This document shows, in pieces, positions 46,562 to 55,741 of a stretch of DNA of 64,000 nt. A program made the translations under genes and the position numbers. Position 1 is the stretch's first letter. Each line of letters opens with the position of its first letter. A model generated the notes under the pieces. The model worked only from the letters and a program-made list of their open reading frames with translations. It was not told the DNA's origin and did no database searches. Source of the stretch: Streptomyces malaysiense (GTDB lineage: Bacteria; Actinomycetota; Actinomycetes; Streptomycetales; Streptomycetaceae); the NCBI RefSeq assembly GCF_000980885.2, contig NZ_LBDA02000012.1, positions 310,001-374,000 on the forward strand, written 5' to 3'.

Positions 46562-46622
46562 GACCGCGCCCGCGGACCACGAGACGGAGAAGCGGTGACG
46601 GCGGACACCCGCGACGGCTGCG

Positions 46623-46658
46623 GGCCGCGGACCCGGTGCGACACCAGGGTCCGCGGCC
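46623..46658. terminator. Hairpin terminator between convergent genes
   Basis: A 12-bp perfect stem (46623-46634 with 46647-46658), with further pairing GGTG/CACC inside the loop, between the synthase and TetR 3' ends. Confidence 0.75.
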
Positions 46659-46668
46659 GCGGGTCCCC

Positions 46669-47394
46669 TCAGGTCGTGCCGGTGCCCCGGTGCCGCGCGG
46701 TGGCCAGCCGTGCCTCGGCCTGGACCAGGAGGGTGTCCAGCATGACCGGATAGGCGCTGTGGTTCATCCGGTCCGCCAGCAGATGTGCGGTGGCGGCGAT
46801 GTGCGGATGGGTCTCCGCGGGCAGTCGGGCGTACGTCGAGGTCCACATGTCCTCGTCCGCCTCCCTGACCTCGTCCTTGATGGCGAGTGCGCCCGCGTCC
46901 AGGGCGGCGAAGGCCAGCGCCAGGTCGATGAAGGCGTGGTACACGCCGACGGCGTCCGCGTCATCGAAGCCCGCCCCGCGCAGGATGCCGAGGATCGTCT
47001 CGTCGACCGCGATCTCGCGGGGCCGGCCGGTGACGCGGCTGGCCGTCAGCAGTGCGGCGTGCGGATGGGCGAGGTACGAGGCGTGCACGGCCAGGCCCAG
47101 GGCGCGCAGGTCGGCGCGCCACTTCCCGGTGGGCGTCCAGCTGTCCAGGGCCCGCCCCATCAGTTCCTCGCCGATCGCTCGGGTCAGGCCGTCCAGGCCG
47201 GCGAAGTAGCGGTACAGCGTGCTCGGGTCGGCCCCCAGAGCGGTGCCCAGGCGGCGGGCGGTCAGCCCGGAGGCTCCGTGCTCGTGGAGCATCCGCAGAG
47301 CCGTCCGCACGATCAGCCGCTCCGACAGCACGGTGCCCTGCCGGGTCGGCCGCCGCCTGCGCCGCTCCGCCTCCGGAACCACCTTCTTGGGCAC
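46669..47394 (-). CDS. TetR family transcriptional regulator
   Basis: A 241-residue regulator: a basic N-terminus, then the TetR helix-turn-helix (LHEHGASGLTARRLGTALG and PSTLYRYFAGLDGL, about residues 35-75) and a TetR_C-like ligand domain. GTG start at 47394. It is divergent from the saccharopine-dehydrogenase-like gene 122 bp away, and convergent with the polyprenyl synthase. It may control either; no clear palindrome is seen in the divergent gap. Confidence 0.9.
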   Translation of the reverse strand: MPKKVVPEAERRRRRPTRQGTVLSERLIVRTALRMLHEHGASGLTARRLGTALGADPSTLYRYFAGLDGLTRAIGEELMGRALDSWTPTGKWRADLRALGLAVHASYLAHPHAALLTASRVTGRPREIAVDETILGILRGAGFDDADAVGVYHAFIDLALAFAALDAGALAIKDEVREADEDMWTSTYARLPAETHPHIAATAHLLADRMNHSAYPVMLDTLLVQAEARLATARHRGTGTT

Positions 47395-47516
47395 CGTGTC
47401 ACCGCCTCGCGTTCCTTATGCCAACGCCGTAGACCTTAACAAGCCGCCTCGTGTTCCATCGGGTCACCTCCCAGGGCTCCCGCCCACGGGACCGTCTCAA
47501 CGAAATGGTGTGTGAC

Positions 47517-48740
47517 ATGCGCGTGCTTCTCGTCGGTGCGGGCGGAGTCGGAACCGCCGTCACCCGTATCGCGGCCCGTCGCGGCTTCCTGACCCACATG
47601 ATCGTCGCCGACTACGACCTCGCCCGTGCCCGGACGGCCGTCGCCACGCTCGACGACCCGGACGGCCGCTTCAGCCCGTGCCGCCTGGACGCCTCCGACG
47701 AGGAAGCGGTGCACCGCCTCCTCGTCGCGGAACGCTGCGACGTCCTGCTCAACGCGACCGACCCGCGGTTCGTGATGCCGCTGTTCAACGCCGCGCTCGC
47801 CGCGGGCGCGCACTATCTGGACATGGCCATGTCGCTGTCCGTGCCGCACGCGACCGCCCCCTACGAGCGGTGCGGGGTGAAGCTCGGCGACGAGCAGTTC
47901 GCCCGCGCCGCGGACTGGGAGAACGCCGGCCGCCTCGCCCTCGTCGGGATGGGAGTGGAGCCGGGCCTGTCGGACGTCTTCGCCCGCTACGCCGCCGACG
48001 AACTCTTCGACGAGATCGAGGAACTCGGGGTCCGGGACGGCGCGAATCTCACCGTCGAGGGCTACGAGTTCGCACCCTCCTTCAGCATCTGGACGACCAT
48101 CGAGGAGTGTCTCAACCCGCCCGTGGTCTACGAGAAGGACCGCGGCTGGTTCACCACGCCGCCGTTCAGCGAGCCGGAGGTCTTCGACTTCCCCGAGGGC
48201 ATCGGTCCCGTCGAGTGCGTGAACGTCGAGCACGAGGAGGTGCTGCTGATGCCCCGCTGGGTGGACGCGCGCCGGGTGACGTTCAAGTACGGTCTCGGCG
48301 ACGACTTCATCGCCAGGCTCAAGACCCTCCACGAGCTGGGACTCGACTCCACGGCGAAGGTCGCCGTCCCCGGCGCGGACGGACCGGTCGAGGTCTCGCC
48401 GCGCGACGTGGTCGCCGCCTGCCTGCCCGACCCGGCCACGCTCGGCGAGCGGATGAAGGGCAAGACCTGCGCGGGCACCTGGGTCAAGGGCACGAAGGAC
48501 GGCGCCGCGCGCGAGGTGTACCTGTACCACGTGGTCGACAACGAGTGGTCGATGCGCGAGTACGGCTCCCAGGCCGTGGTCTGGCAGACGGCCGTCAACC
48601 CGGTGATCGCCCTTGAACTGATCGCGAGCGGTACGTGGAAGGGGAGCGGCGTCCTCGGCCCCGAGGCGCTCCCGCCCAGGCCGTTCCTCGACCTGCTGGC
48701 CGAGTACGGGGCGCCGTGGGGGCTGCGCGAGGAGCGCTGA
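47517..48740 (+). CDS. Saccharopine dehydrogenase family NAD(P)-binding protein
   Basis: A 407-residue protein: MRVLLVGAGGVGTAVTRIA is a Rossmann nucleotide loop at the N-terminus, followed by DVLLNATDPRFVMPLFNAALAAG-type features (CDVLLNATDPR near 75) and GMGVEPGLSDVFARYAADEL near 144, typical of the family, which includes saccharopine and carboxynorspermidine dehydrogenases. The substrate cannot be read from sequence. The start at ATG 47517 gives a clean Rossmann start; ATG 47505 is also possible, and the ribosome site is weak. Confidence 0.88.
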   Translation: MRVLLVGAGGVGTAVTRIAARRGFLTHMIVADYDLARARTAVATLDDPDGRFSPCRLDASDEEAVHRLLVAERCDVLLNATDPRFVMPLFNAALAAGAHYLDMAMSLSVPHATAPYERCGVKLGDEQFARAADWENAGRLALVGMGVEPGLSDVFARYAADELFDEIEELGVRDGANLTVEGYEFAPSFSIWTTIEECLNPPVVYEKDRGWFTTPPFSEPEVFDFPEGIGPVECVNVEHEEVLLMPRWVDARRVTFKYGLGDDFIARLKTLHELGLDSTAKVAVPGADGPVEVSPRDVVAACLPDPATLGERMKGKTCAGTWVKGTKDGAAREVYLYHVVDNEWSMREYGSQAVVWQTAVNPVIALELIASGTWKGSGVLGPEALPPRPFLDLLAEYGAPWGLREER

Positions 48741-48761
48741 GCCCCGTCCGCGGGCGGCGAA

Positions 48762-48793
48762 GGCGCCGGCACCGCGTGTGCCGTGCCGGCGCC
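48762..48793 (+). terminator. Hairpin terminator
   Basis: GGCGCCGGCAC (48762-48772) pairs with GTGCCGGCGCC (48783-48793) 21 bp after the dehydrogenase stop. The following 580 bp to 49373 contain no supported gene; an AT-rich spot near 49120 (GAAAATATTC) could be part of a promoter. Confidence 0.75.
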
Positions 48794-49373
48794 CGGCCCG
48801 TGGTCGCCGGCCTGCTCGGGCCATGACCACGGCGCGGCCCCGGCCCCGGGCACGACTCCCCACCGTCCTCGTCGAGCGGCTCATCGAAGAGGAGAGCGAG
48901 GCACACCGGCAGACCCCCTGCCGGCCCCCGCCCTCCCCTCCATGCCGCAGGCGTCCCCGGTCGTGCTGCCGACTCCCCTCGAGTCCGCCGCGGGCAACCC
49001 GGGAGGTCCGCCCCGCCGCTCGCGGGGCAGACGGCCTTCGACCGTGGCCCGCCCCGGGTGTGACGTCGCCGCGAGGCGCTGACCATGGGAGTCCCGATGC
49101 CGACCGCCGTGCCGGAAAATATTCGCAGCACCGCGTGGCGACGTACGGGACGGGCCGGAACCGGAACTCACCGGCCCACGACCGAACCCGGGGCCCCGGC
49201 GCACGACCGCACCGCCTGACCCTTCCGCGCTCCGGCCCGTCCCGGCCGGAACACGACGCCCGACGGCGGCCGGAACCAGCAGGTATGCCCGGTGACTCAC
49301 GGGTAACCCGTAGGTCATGATCCCGCAGACAGGTTCCCGCCGGCAGCCGCACACCGAGACAGGGAGGTAGGCC

Positions 49374-49538
49374 ATGCTCTTCCTGGTCGTCGCGTTCGTC
49401 GTCCTCGCCATGGTCGTCGGGTCGGCCATGTACCTTCCGTGGCCCGTCACCCTGGTCGCGGCCTTGATCGTCCTGACCTGGCTCGCGGTGTTCGCCGTCA
49501 AGGAGCGGCATCGCCGGGCCGCGACGAGGGGGGCCTGA
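49374..49538 (+). CDS. Small two-helix membrane protein
   Basis: 54 residues starting MLFLVVAFVVLAMVVGSAMY, then a second hydrophobic helix (VTLVAALIVLTWLAVFAV) and a basic tail KERHRRAATRG. AGGGAGG lies 5 nt before the ATG, and the next gene starts 3 nt after its stop, both arguing that it is real. Function unknown. Confidence 0.7.
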   Translation: MLFLVVAFVVLAMVVGSAMYLPWPVTLVAALIVLTWLAVFAVKERHRRAATRGA

Positions 49539-49541
49539 GCC

Positions 49542-49814
49542 ATGCGTCTGACGGCACCCCCATCGGCGGCGACCGGCCGCCGCGACACCGAGGGCATGGC
49601 GGTGGCCTCCTTCGTGCTGGGACTCGTGGGCCTGCTGGTCCTCAATCTGGTACTCGGCCCCCTCGCCATCGTCCTCGCCTGTATCGCCCTCAAGCGGGAC
49701 ACACCACGTCGCTTCCGCGCCCGGTTGGGGCTCGGGCTCGGGATCGCCGACCTCGTCGTCTTCGCCGTCATCGTGTCGCTGCACGGCGGCATGTCCTGGC
49801 AGATCACCGGATGA
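49542..49814 (+). CDS. DUF4190-like small membrane protein
   Basis: A 90-residue protein: GMAVASFVLGLVGLLVLN and a second helix GLGLGIADLVVFAVIVSL flank a short loop (ALKRDTPRRFRARLG). The MAVASFVLGL start of the first helix and the spacing match DUF4190 proteins, abundant in actinobacteria and of unknown function. It follows the 54-residue protein by 3 nt, so they are probably co-translated. Confidence 0.8.
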   Translation: MRLTAPPSAATGRRDTEGMAVASFVLGLVGLLVLNLVLGPLAIVLACIALKRDTPRRFRARLGLGLGIADLVVFAVIVSLHGGMSWQITG

Positions 49815-50133
49815 CGCCGACGGTGGCCGCGAGGACGGTCACCGCCACGAACGCGCAGCACCGGGACACGGCCGCGCCCGCACCGCCGGCATCCCTGCCC
49901 CTGTCCGGTGTTCCCGCTCGACCGTGCCCGTCCCCGCTCCGGCCACCACCGGTGGCCGACACCGTAGCCTGCCGTCTCCAACTCCCCCTGAGCGAGAACC
50001 ACTCCGCCCCCGGCGTCGGTCGCAAGCGCCTGCGGGCCCCGGGAACGCCTGGCCGAGGTCCGGGTCACGGCAGGCGCCCGCCCCTGTCGGACCCTGCACC
50101 TAGGCTGACGGGAGATCGATCGAGGAGCGGGCA
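49815..50133. other. Intergenic stretch before the Imm49-like gene
   Basis: 319 bp without a gene. TAGGCT at 50101-50106 is a plausible -10 for the next gene, but I find no matching -35. Confidence 0.4.
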
Positions 50134-51238
50134 GTGCGAATAGAGCGTCACCGCCGCCGAGGAGCGGGAGGCCTTCGACGCCGCGCTGGCCGGCCTCCTG
50201 GCCGAGCACGCCACCCGGCACGGCGCGACGGCCTCCCCGAAGACCCTTCTCCCGCTGGTCCCCGTCGCCCTCGCCGCTCTCGCGTACCGGACGCTGGGCT
50301 GGGCACCCGCCGTCCGCAGCGGCTACCTCCCGCACGCCCTGATCACCGGCTTCGAGACGCGAGGACCGCGGGTCGGGGCGTTCGGCCGCGACCGGCGGCC
50401 GGACGCGGTCGCCGCGCTCGCCGCGGGTCCGCTGCTGGTGGAACGCCCGGCCTGCGAGCGGACCGTGCACCCGCAGACCGAGGCCATGTACGAGGAGGAC
50501 GTCGAGAAGGCGTTCACCACCGACGACGGAGAGCCCCTCGCCGTCTGGCGCCTCGGCGGGGTCATGAACGACCAGGAGCGCCTGTTCAAGTGGCGTGCGG
50601 GAGATCCCGGCGATCTCACGGAGGTCCGGCTCGCGCCGCTGCGGCTGGCCTCCCGGGCGGGGGCCGCCCTGTTCCGCATCGCCCTGGCCGAGCCGGAATC
50701 CGAGGTCGAGGTGACCGTCGACGGCCGCACGCTGCGCTACCCGGCCACGCGCGCCGAGGAGGCCGGCGCCCACAACTGGCAGCGGGCCGTCGCCCTCGCC
50801 CTGATCACCGGAGCACGTGAGGACCCCGCCCCGCTGGTCCTCACCGGCCCCGCTTTCGCCCGTCCGGACGGTTCCGCCTGCAGCGCCTACCGCGAGGCAC
50901 TGCACGCCTGCCTGACGGGCACCGAAGCCGAACCGGCCGTACGACGGGCGCTTCAGCAGACCGAGAAGGCCGCGGACACGGGCTTCACCACGCCGCCGAC
51001 CGTGCTGTTGTCGCAGCTGGTGGAGGGCGACGAGGAGAGCTTCAACCTCGCCCTGGCCGACGCTCTCGAAGCCCACCGCGCCTACTACGCGGTCGCCGAC
51101 CGCGGTGCCGCCCCGGACGCCTCCGTCGACCTGGACATTCTCGCCCTGGCCTGCCACGCCCGCCGCCGGGGCTGGGCCGTCCGCGTGGAGTCCGGCTACC
51201 TTCCTACGGGTCTCCTGCGGGCCGCCGAACCCTTCTGA
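50134..51238 (+). CDS. Imm49-like immunity protein, 5' end apparently frameshifted
   Basis: The frame from 50147 to 51238 encodes about 360 residues ending DLDILALACHARRRGWAVRVESGYLP-LL-like (quoted in part: AVRVESGYLPTGLL), which resembles the close of Imm49 family immunity proteins, with AGAHNWQRAVALALI in the middle. In that frame there is a TAG at 50141 and no start until GTG 50438. A GTG at 50134 with a good GAGGAG starts six sensible codons (RIERH) in the other frame, so one extra base between about 50140 and 50160 would explain the break. No toxin gene is adjacent. Either a sequencing error, a recent mutation, or a shorter protein from 50438 (266 residues). Confidence 0.65.
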
Positions 51239-51518
51239 CGGAGGCGGCCCTCAGCCGGAGGCTGTCACGTCGACCACGCTCCCGTCAGGTCGGCCCGGCG
51301 GGGGACGGACCCGCGACGCGCTTCGGACGAGCGGGCTCACCCGGGCATTCGCCGGACGCTGAAGCGGCCCTCGTCCGATCATGTGCTCCGACCAGGGACG
51401 CACGCGACCACCGCGGATCCCGGTCCGTCGCCCGAGCGACCCGCAGGCCCGAAGTGAGGCCGAGCCCTTCCGGTGCCGAAAGGAGGGCGGCCCGGACGGC
51501 CGTGCCGTGCCGTCGTCC

Positions 51519-52013
51519 TCAAGGGAGATCGCCGGCGGGCTCGGTCGCGTATCGGCTCATCGCGTCGATGCCGGCCTGAGGCGTCAGCGGGCGGCCGTCG
51601 GCGAGTACGTCCTGGAGGTCCCGGAAGTACTGCACATACAGGTCGGGCGTGAACGTGCTGAGCATCACCGCGGGTTGGTCGGCCGGGTTGGCGAAGGTGT
51701 GCGGGGTACCGGGCGGAACCATCACGAGCGTGCCCGTGCCCGCGTCGTACTCCTCGTCCCCGACGGTGAACCGCACGGTCCCCGACAGGATGTAGAAGCC
51801 CTCGTCGTGTCGGGCGTGGCGGTGCTGCGGCGGCCCCTGGGTGTGCGGGGCGAGGACGGACTCGGCGATCGCGAGGCGGTGCCCGGTGTGGCTGCCGTCC
51901 TCCAGGACCCGCATGCGCGTGGTACCCAGCACGATCACCTCGCCCTCGCCGGGGCCCCGCACCGATACCGCGGGGTGGGGCCGCCGCTCGCTGGTCTTCG
52001 CTTCTTCGGTCAT
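51519..52013 (-). CDS. Cupin domain protein
   Basis: A 164-residue single cupin: PPQHRHARHDEGFYILSGTVRF (about residues 61-82) supplies the HxH and Glu metal ligands of motif 1, and PPGTPHTFAN (near 100) the His of motif 2. Possibly a dioxygenase or sugar/aromatic-binding protein. It is divergent from a LysR regulator with a symmetric site in between, so its expression is probably inducible. Confidence 0.88.
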   Translation of the reverse strand: MTEEAKTSERRPHPAVSVRGPGEGEVIVLGTTRMRVLEDGSHTGHRLAIAESVLAPHTQGPPQHRHARHDEGFYILSGTVRFTVGDEEYDAGTGTLVMVPPGTPHTFANPADQPAVMLSTFTPDLYVQYFRDLQDVLADGRPLTPQAGIDAMSRYATEPAGDLP

Positions 52014-52068
52014 GCCCCGAGTCCACCGCCGGGACCCGAGAGCTGTCCAAGACCTGTCCTGCGGTGCC

Positions 52069-52085
52069 GATACCTCACCGGTATC
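52069..52085. promoter_or_regulatory. LysR-type site between cupin and LysR genes
   Basis: GATACC-TCACC-GGTATC: 6-bp arms around 5 bases, 9 bp before the LysR GTG and 56 bp from the cupin start. It contains the T-N11-A pattern of LysR-family boxes. Confidence 0.7.
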
Positions 52086-52093
52086 GTTGCAGC

Positions 52094-52945
52094 GTGGAGC
52101 TACGGACCTTGCGCTACTTCGTGGCGGTCGCCGAGGAACTCCACTTCGGCCGGGCCGCCACCCGGCTGCACATGAGCCAGCCGCCTCTGAGCCGGGCGAT
52201 CAAACAGCTGGAGTCCGATGTCGGGGCCCCGCTCTTCGACCGCTCGCCCGCCGGCGTGACGCTCACTTTGGTGGGCGCGGTGCTGCTCGGCGAGGCGCGG
52301 GCCCTGCTCGACCACGCCGACCGCGTCCGGGAGCGCGTGAGCGCGGCGGCCGGCGCCGCGACCATCACCATCGGCATCCTGGGCGACGGCACCGACCCCG
52401 GAGTGGCCAGGCTGGCCGCAGCCTACGGCCGGCACCACCCCGGCATCGACATCCGCATCCGTGACACCGATCTGACCGACCCCACCTGCGGGCTGAGCGC
52501 AGGACTGGTCGACATCGCGCTGACCCGGGCACCGTTCGACATGACCGCCCTGACGGTGCGCGCACTGCGGACCGATCCGGTCGGCGTGGTCCTGCGCGCC
52601 GACGATCCGCCGGCCCGCCACGACCGGCTGCCGCTGGCCGAACTGGGCGACCGCCGCTGGTTCCAGTTCCCGCGCGGCACCGACCCCGCCTGGCAGTCGT
52701 ACTGGAACGGTGGCAGGCCGCGCGAGGGCCCAGTGGTGCGCACCGTCCAGGAATGCCTGCAAGCCGTGCTGTGGAACGGCACGGTCGGTCTGGCGCCACT
52801 CGGACACGAGCTGCCCGCGCAGCTGGCCGTGGTGCCGCTGACCGACATGCCGCCGAGCCGAGTGGTGGCGGTGTGGAACGAGGGTGACACCAACCCGTTG
52901 ATCCGGTCCCTCGTCGAGATCGCGACGACCGCGTACCGCCGGTGA
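52094..52945 (+). CDS. LysR family transcriptional regulator
   Basis: A 283-residue regulator: ELRTLRYFVAVAEELHFGRAA, SQPPLSRAIKQLESDVGAPLF-type helix-turn-helix (quoted in part: PPLSRAIKQLE) and a two-lobed substrate-binding domain from about residue 90. The GTG at 52094 starts the canonical LysR N-terminus; there is no clear ribosome site, so the transcript may be leaderless. It probably activates the divergent cupin gene. Confidence 0.93.
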   Translation: MELRTLRYFVAVAEELHFGRAATRLHMSQPPLSRAIKQLESDVGAPLFDRSPAGVTLTLVGAVLLGEARALLDHADRVRERVSAAAGAATITIGILGDGTDPGVARLAAAYGRHHPGIDIRIRDTDLTDPTCGLSAGLVDIALTRAPFDMTALTVRALRTDPVGVVLRADDPPARHDRLPLAELGDRRWFQFPRGTDPAWQSYWNGGRPREGPVVRTVQECLQAVLWNGTVGLAPLGHELPAQLAVVPLTDMPPSRVVAVWNEGDTNPLIRSLVEIATTAYRR

Positions 52946-53048
52946 GCACCGGCGACCGGTGCTACCCGGCGCCGGCCGGGGGACGAGCACGAGGACGCGC
53001 GGCCCGGGGCGGGGTGGCCACCCCGGGCTTGCGACTTTCCGCTGCCGG

Positions 53049-53585
53049 TTACAGTCCGACCGGGTCGATGTAGGTACCCGGGTGGGTGGCGCCGTCCTGC
53101 TTGAGGATCTGACCGCCGAACGGCCACTTGAGGGTGAAGTGCGTCGTCTCGTTCGGCGGCGTGACGAGGAACTTCGCCGGGACGAACTTCTCCTTGTGCG
53201 CCGTGGACCTGGCCACGGGCAGCAGCGTGATGCTGAAGTCGACCGTGTCACCATGCTGGAGGGTCATCTTCGGGGGCTTCTTCGCGGAGCGCATCAGGGA
53301 CCAGGTGCCGTCGGTCTTCTGGGCCCCGACCATGTCGACACCGGCGAAGCCGGCCATGGTGCAGGCGTGCTTGCTCTTGTTGGTGAACCAAATGTACGCC
53401 TGGGTCTGCTTCTTGGTCTGCCCCATCTCGGGCTTCGCGTCGCCCCCCGTGGCGAAGCCGGCCTTCAGGTCGGCGGTGTGGCAGCGGGTCGGCGCGGCGG
53501 GTGCGGCCGAGGCCGGAACGGCGGCAGCGGCGGTGCCGGCGACGACGACGGCTGCCAGCGCCACGGCGGTCAGCTTGCTCTTCAT
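53049..53585 (-). CDS. Secreted DUF4232 protein
   Basis: A 178-residue protein with a clear Sec signal: MKSKLTAVALAAVVVAGTAAA, cleavage probably after ASA near residue 29. The mature part, with TRCHTADL near 34 and AYIWFTNKSKHACTMAGFAG near 65, matches the DUF4232 pattern (two conserved cysteines, beta-sandwich). Function unknown. The ATG at 53585 overlaps the stop of the GNAT gene (ATGA). Confidence 0.85.
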   Translation of the reverse strand: MKSKLTAVALAAVVVAGTAAAAVPASAAPAAPTRCHTADLKAGFATGGDAKPEMGQTKKQTQAYIWFTNKSKHACTMAGFAGVDMVGAQKTDGTWSLMRSAKKPPKMTLQHGDTVDFSITLLPVARSTAHKEKFVPAKFLVTPPNETTHFTLKWPFGGQILKQDGATHPGTYIDPVGL

Positions 53586-54727
53586 GAAGATTCGGTCCCC
53601 TTCGACTTCGAATCGGCGCGCGAGGTCAGTGCGCACCTGCACACCTGAAGATGCACGAAGACCGGGAAAGGTTCGGTGGGGGAAGACAGTCCTTCACGGC
53701 CGATGGGGGGAGCGCTTTGCCGCCGGCGTGCGGGCGGCGGATCCGGGGCGGCCGCTTCCCTGGCACGGCCACGGTCCGGCCGCGACGTCACGGCCCCGTC
53801 CGACCGCGGCTGTGGCCGCGGCCGCGGCCGCGTGAAGTCGTACACCGCCCAGTCGGTCACCGGTACGTATCCGAGCCGCTGGTACAGGGCGTTGCTCGTC
53901 GTGTTGGCCGCGTTCGTGAACAGGACCACGCTCTCGGCGCCCGCCGCCTGCGCCGCCCGGCTGACCTCCACCGTCACGGCCCCCGCGTAGCCGCGTCCCC
54001 GGAACCGGGCCGGGGTGTAGACGGGATCCACCTGGGCCACCCCGGCGAGCACCGGGTTCACCCCTGCCATGGAGACCGGCACGCCGCCGGGTGACTCCCA
54101 GAACGTGTACCGCTTGCGGGCGAACCGTGTGCCCGCCCAGGTACCGGCGTCGATGGTCACGTCCTCCTCGACGTCGGCCGCGAACTCCCGGCACCAGCTC
54201 ATCAGCTGCTCCCGATCACCCTCGCCGACGAGCCGCCCCCGCCCCGCCGGAACCGGCCGCGGCGGTGTCAGTTCCCCGAGCCGGTACAGACACAGCCGCA
54301 CCCGCACCGCCGCCCCCACCCCGGCGTGCCGCTGCCATGCCTTCGCGAACGCGGCCGCGGTGTCGCGGTCCGCGCTGACGTACGGCAACGAACATCCGAG
54401 GCCGGCGAGTCGGACGGCGAGAGCGCCGGCCTGCGCGGGGGAGAGGGGGGTGAGTCCGATGCCGCCGGAGGGCAGGTGGTAGAAGGTCCCACGGACCTCA
54501 CCGGCCCGCTCCACCCACCCGAGGACGGGTGCGTGCGTCCTGTGCGCCGGGGTCCGCGTGTCGTTCACGGGGGTTTGTGCGCCGCTCGTGTCCGCTCGCC
54601 GCTCTCGCAGCCTCTGGAGCGCGGACAGAGTCACGATGTGCCGGACGGGTCGTGCGTGCAGGAATGTACCTGCCTGGTCGAGGAATTCGTCGACATCGTG
54701 GGTGTGGTGCCAGTCGTCCGCTCGCAT
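53582..54727 (-). CDS. GNAT family N-acetyltransferase with long C-terminal tail
   Basis: A 381-residue protein. The GNAT core is in the middle: VDPVYTPARFRGRGYAGAV (near 232) with the acetyl-CoA loop RFRGRGYA, and LFTNAANTTSNALYQRLGYVPV (near 265). Preceding residues (1-150) resemble the N-terminal half of two-lobed GNATs. The last 75 residues after VYDFTR are Pro/Arg/Ser-rich and outside the fold. The frame ends exactly at the ATG of the secreted protein, which looks like coupling. Confidence 0.82.
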   Translation of the reverse strand: MRADDWHHTHDVDEFLDQAGTFLHARPVRHIVTLSALQRLRERRADTSGAQTPVNDTRTPAHRTHAPVLGWVERAGEVRGTFYHLPSGGIGLTPLSPAQAGALAVRLAGLGCSLPYVSADRDTAAAFAKAWQRHAGVGAAVRVRLCLYRLGELTPPRPVPAGRGRLVGEGDREQLMSWCREFAADVEEDVTIDAGTWAGTRFARKRYTFWESPGGVPVSMAGVNPVLAGVAQVDPVYTPARFRGRGYAGAVTVEVSRAAQAAGAESVVLFTNAANTTSNALYQRLGYVPVTDWAVYDFTRPRPRPQPRSDGAVTSRPDRGRAREAAAPDPPPARRRQSAPPIGREGLSSPTEPFPVFVHLQVCRCALTSRADSKSKGTESS

Positions 54728-54910
54728 GCTTCACCCTCTCCGACCGCCCCGCCGGGCGGGTAGACCTGATCCGGCGCCGGAGGCATGACGCGCGCCGAGG
54801 AATCCGCGCCGGACCTCGGGCCAGGACGTCAGCGGTTCGAGCGCGTCCAGGGCCGTGCGGTCTCGTGCCCCGGATGTATCCGTTTCCAGGTCCGGGATAT
54901 CGTCGAAGTC

Positions 54911-55354
54911 ATGTCGCCTCGGGAATGCTCTATAACGGACGCTTTGAGCCTTGTGGGGGAGCGTTGGGCTCTTCTTGTCGTGCGTGAACTCAGCCACGGT
55001 GTCCGGCGTTTCGGGGGGATCGCGAGAAACACGGGGGCGCCGAGGGACATTCTGACGACTCGGCTGCGCAAGTTGGAGGCCGTCGGCATCGTGCGCCGTG
55101 AGCTCTACAGTGAGCATCCTCCTCGCTACGAGTACCACTTGACCGAGGCGGGCGCGGAACTCAACGACGTGCTCCTGACGTTGATGGCGTGGGGCGACCG
55201 GCATCTGAACGCAGCGGACCCGCCGATGCGTTTCCAGCACACGTGCGGACACCGTTTCCAGGCGGCGGTTGTGTGCGCGCATTGCGGTGGTCCGGCCCGT
55301 GAGCAGCTCCACTCGCCCTCCGGTCGCGGCGTCATCACGGAACCGGCCTCCTGA
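54911..55354 (+). CDS. HxlR family transcriptional regulator
   Basis: A 147-residue winged-helix protein: CSITDALSLVGERWALLVVREL, GVRRFGGIARNTGAPRDILTTRL and RRELYSEHPPRYEYHLTEAG are the HxlR signature. A C-terminal CGH...CAHC group could bind a metal. I start at ATG 54911 because HxlR proteins begin just before this motif; an ATG at 54785 is in frame but adds unrelated sequence. It is the first gene outside the polyyne-like operon, convergent with it, and is a candidate regulator. Confidence 0.9.
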   Translation: MSPRECSITDALSLVGERWALLVVRELSHGVRRFGGIARNTGAPRDILTTRLRKLEAVGIVRRELYSEHPPRYEYHLTEAGAELNDVLLTLMAWGDRHLNAADPPMRFQHTCGHRFQAAVVCAHCGGPAREQLHSPSGRGVITEPAS

Positions 55355-55558
55355 GTCGTCTCCCTTGTCCGCGGGCCCGGTCGTCGGCCTGCTGGAGCAG
55401 CGGGCGGGAGGCCGGTGCGGGCGGCACCCCCCCGGACCGCCGGCTGGTCTCCCGGATGCCGGCGTCGGTGTCCGCGCCCGCTCCAGCTGCTCCCCCAGTG
55501 GGCCGGTGCCCACGTGCCCACGCCGCCCCTGGGCCGCCGGCCTCGGGGCGTAGGTGGT

Positions 55559-55741
55559 TCAGAGCTGTTCCATGACGAAGTCTTCCTTGCTCGCTCCGCA
55601 TGCGGGGCATTCCCAGGTGTCGGGAATTTCCTCCCAAGGGGTGCCTGGTGCGATGCCTTCTTCGGGGAGGCCGAGGGCCTCGTAGTAGACCCAGCCGCAC
55701 AGCAGGCACATCCATGCGCGTTTACCTGGGGTGTCGCTCAT
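55559..55741 (-). CDS. Rubredoxin
   Basis: A 60-residue protein with the rubredoxin iron site: CLLC (Cys12, Cys15) and CPAC (Cys45, Cys48), GWVYYEALGLPEEGIAPGTPW between. It carries one electron at a time. In fatty acid desaturase systems such rubredoxins feed the di-iron enzymes, and one closes the known bacterial polyyne cassettes. The ATG overlaps the stop of the preceding hydrolase gene by 3 bp, so it is the last gene of this operon. Confidence 0.95.
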   Translation of the reverse strand: MSDTPGKRAWMCLLCGWVYYEALGLPEEGIAPGTPWEEIPDTWECPACGASKEDFVMEQL

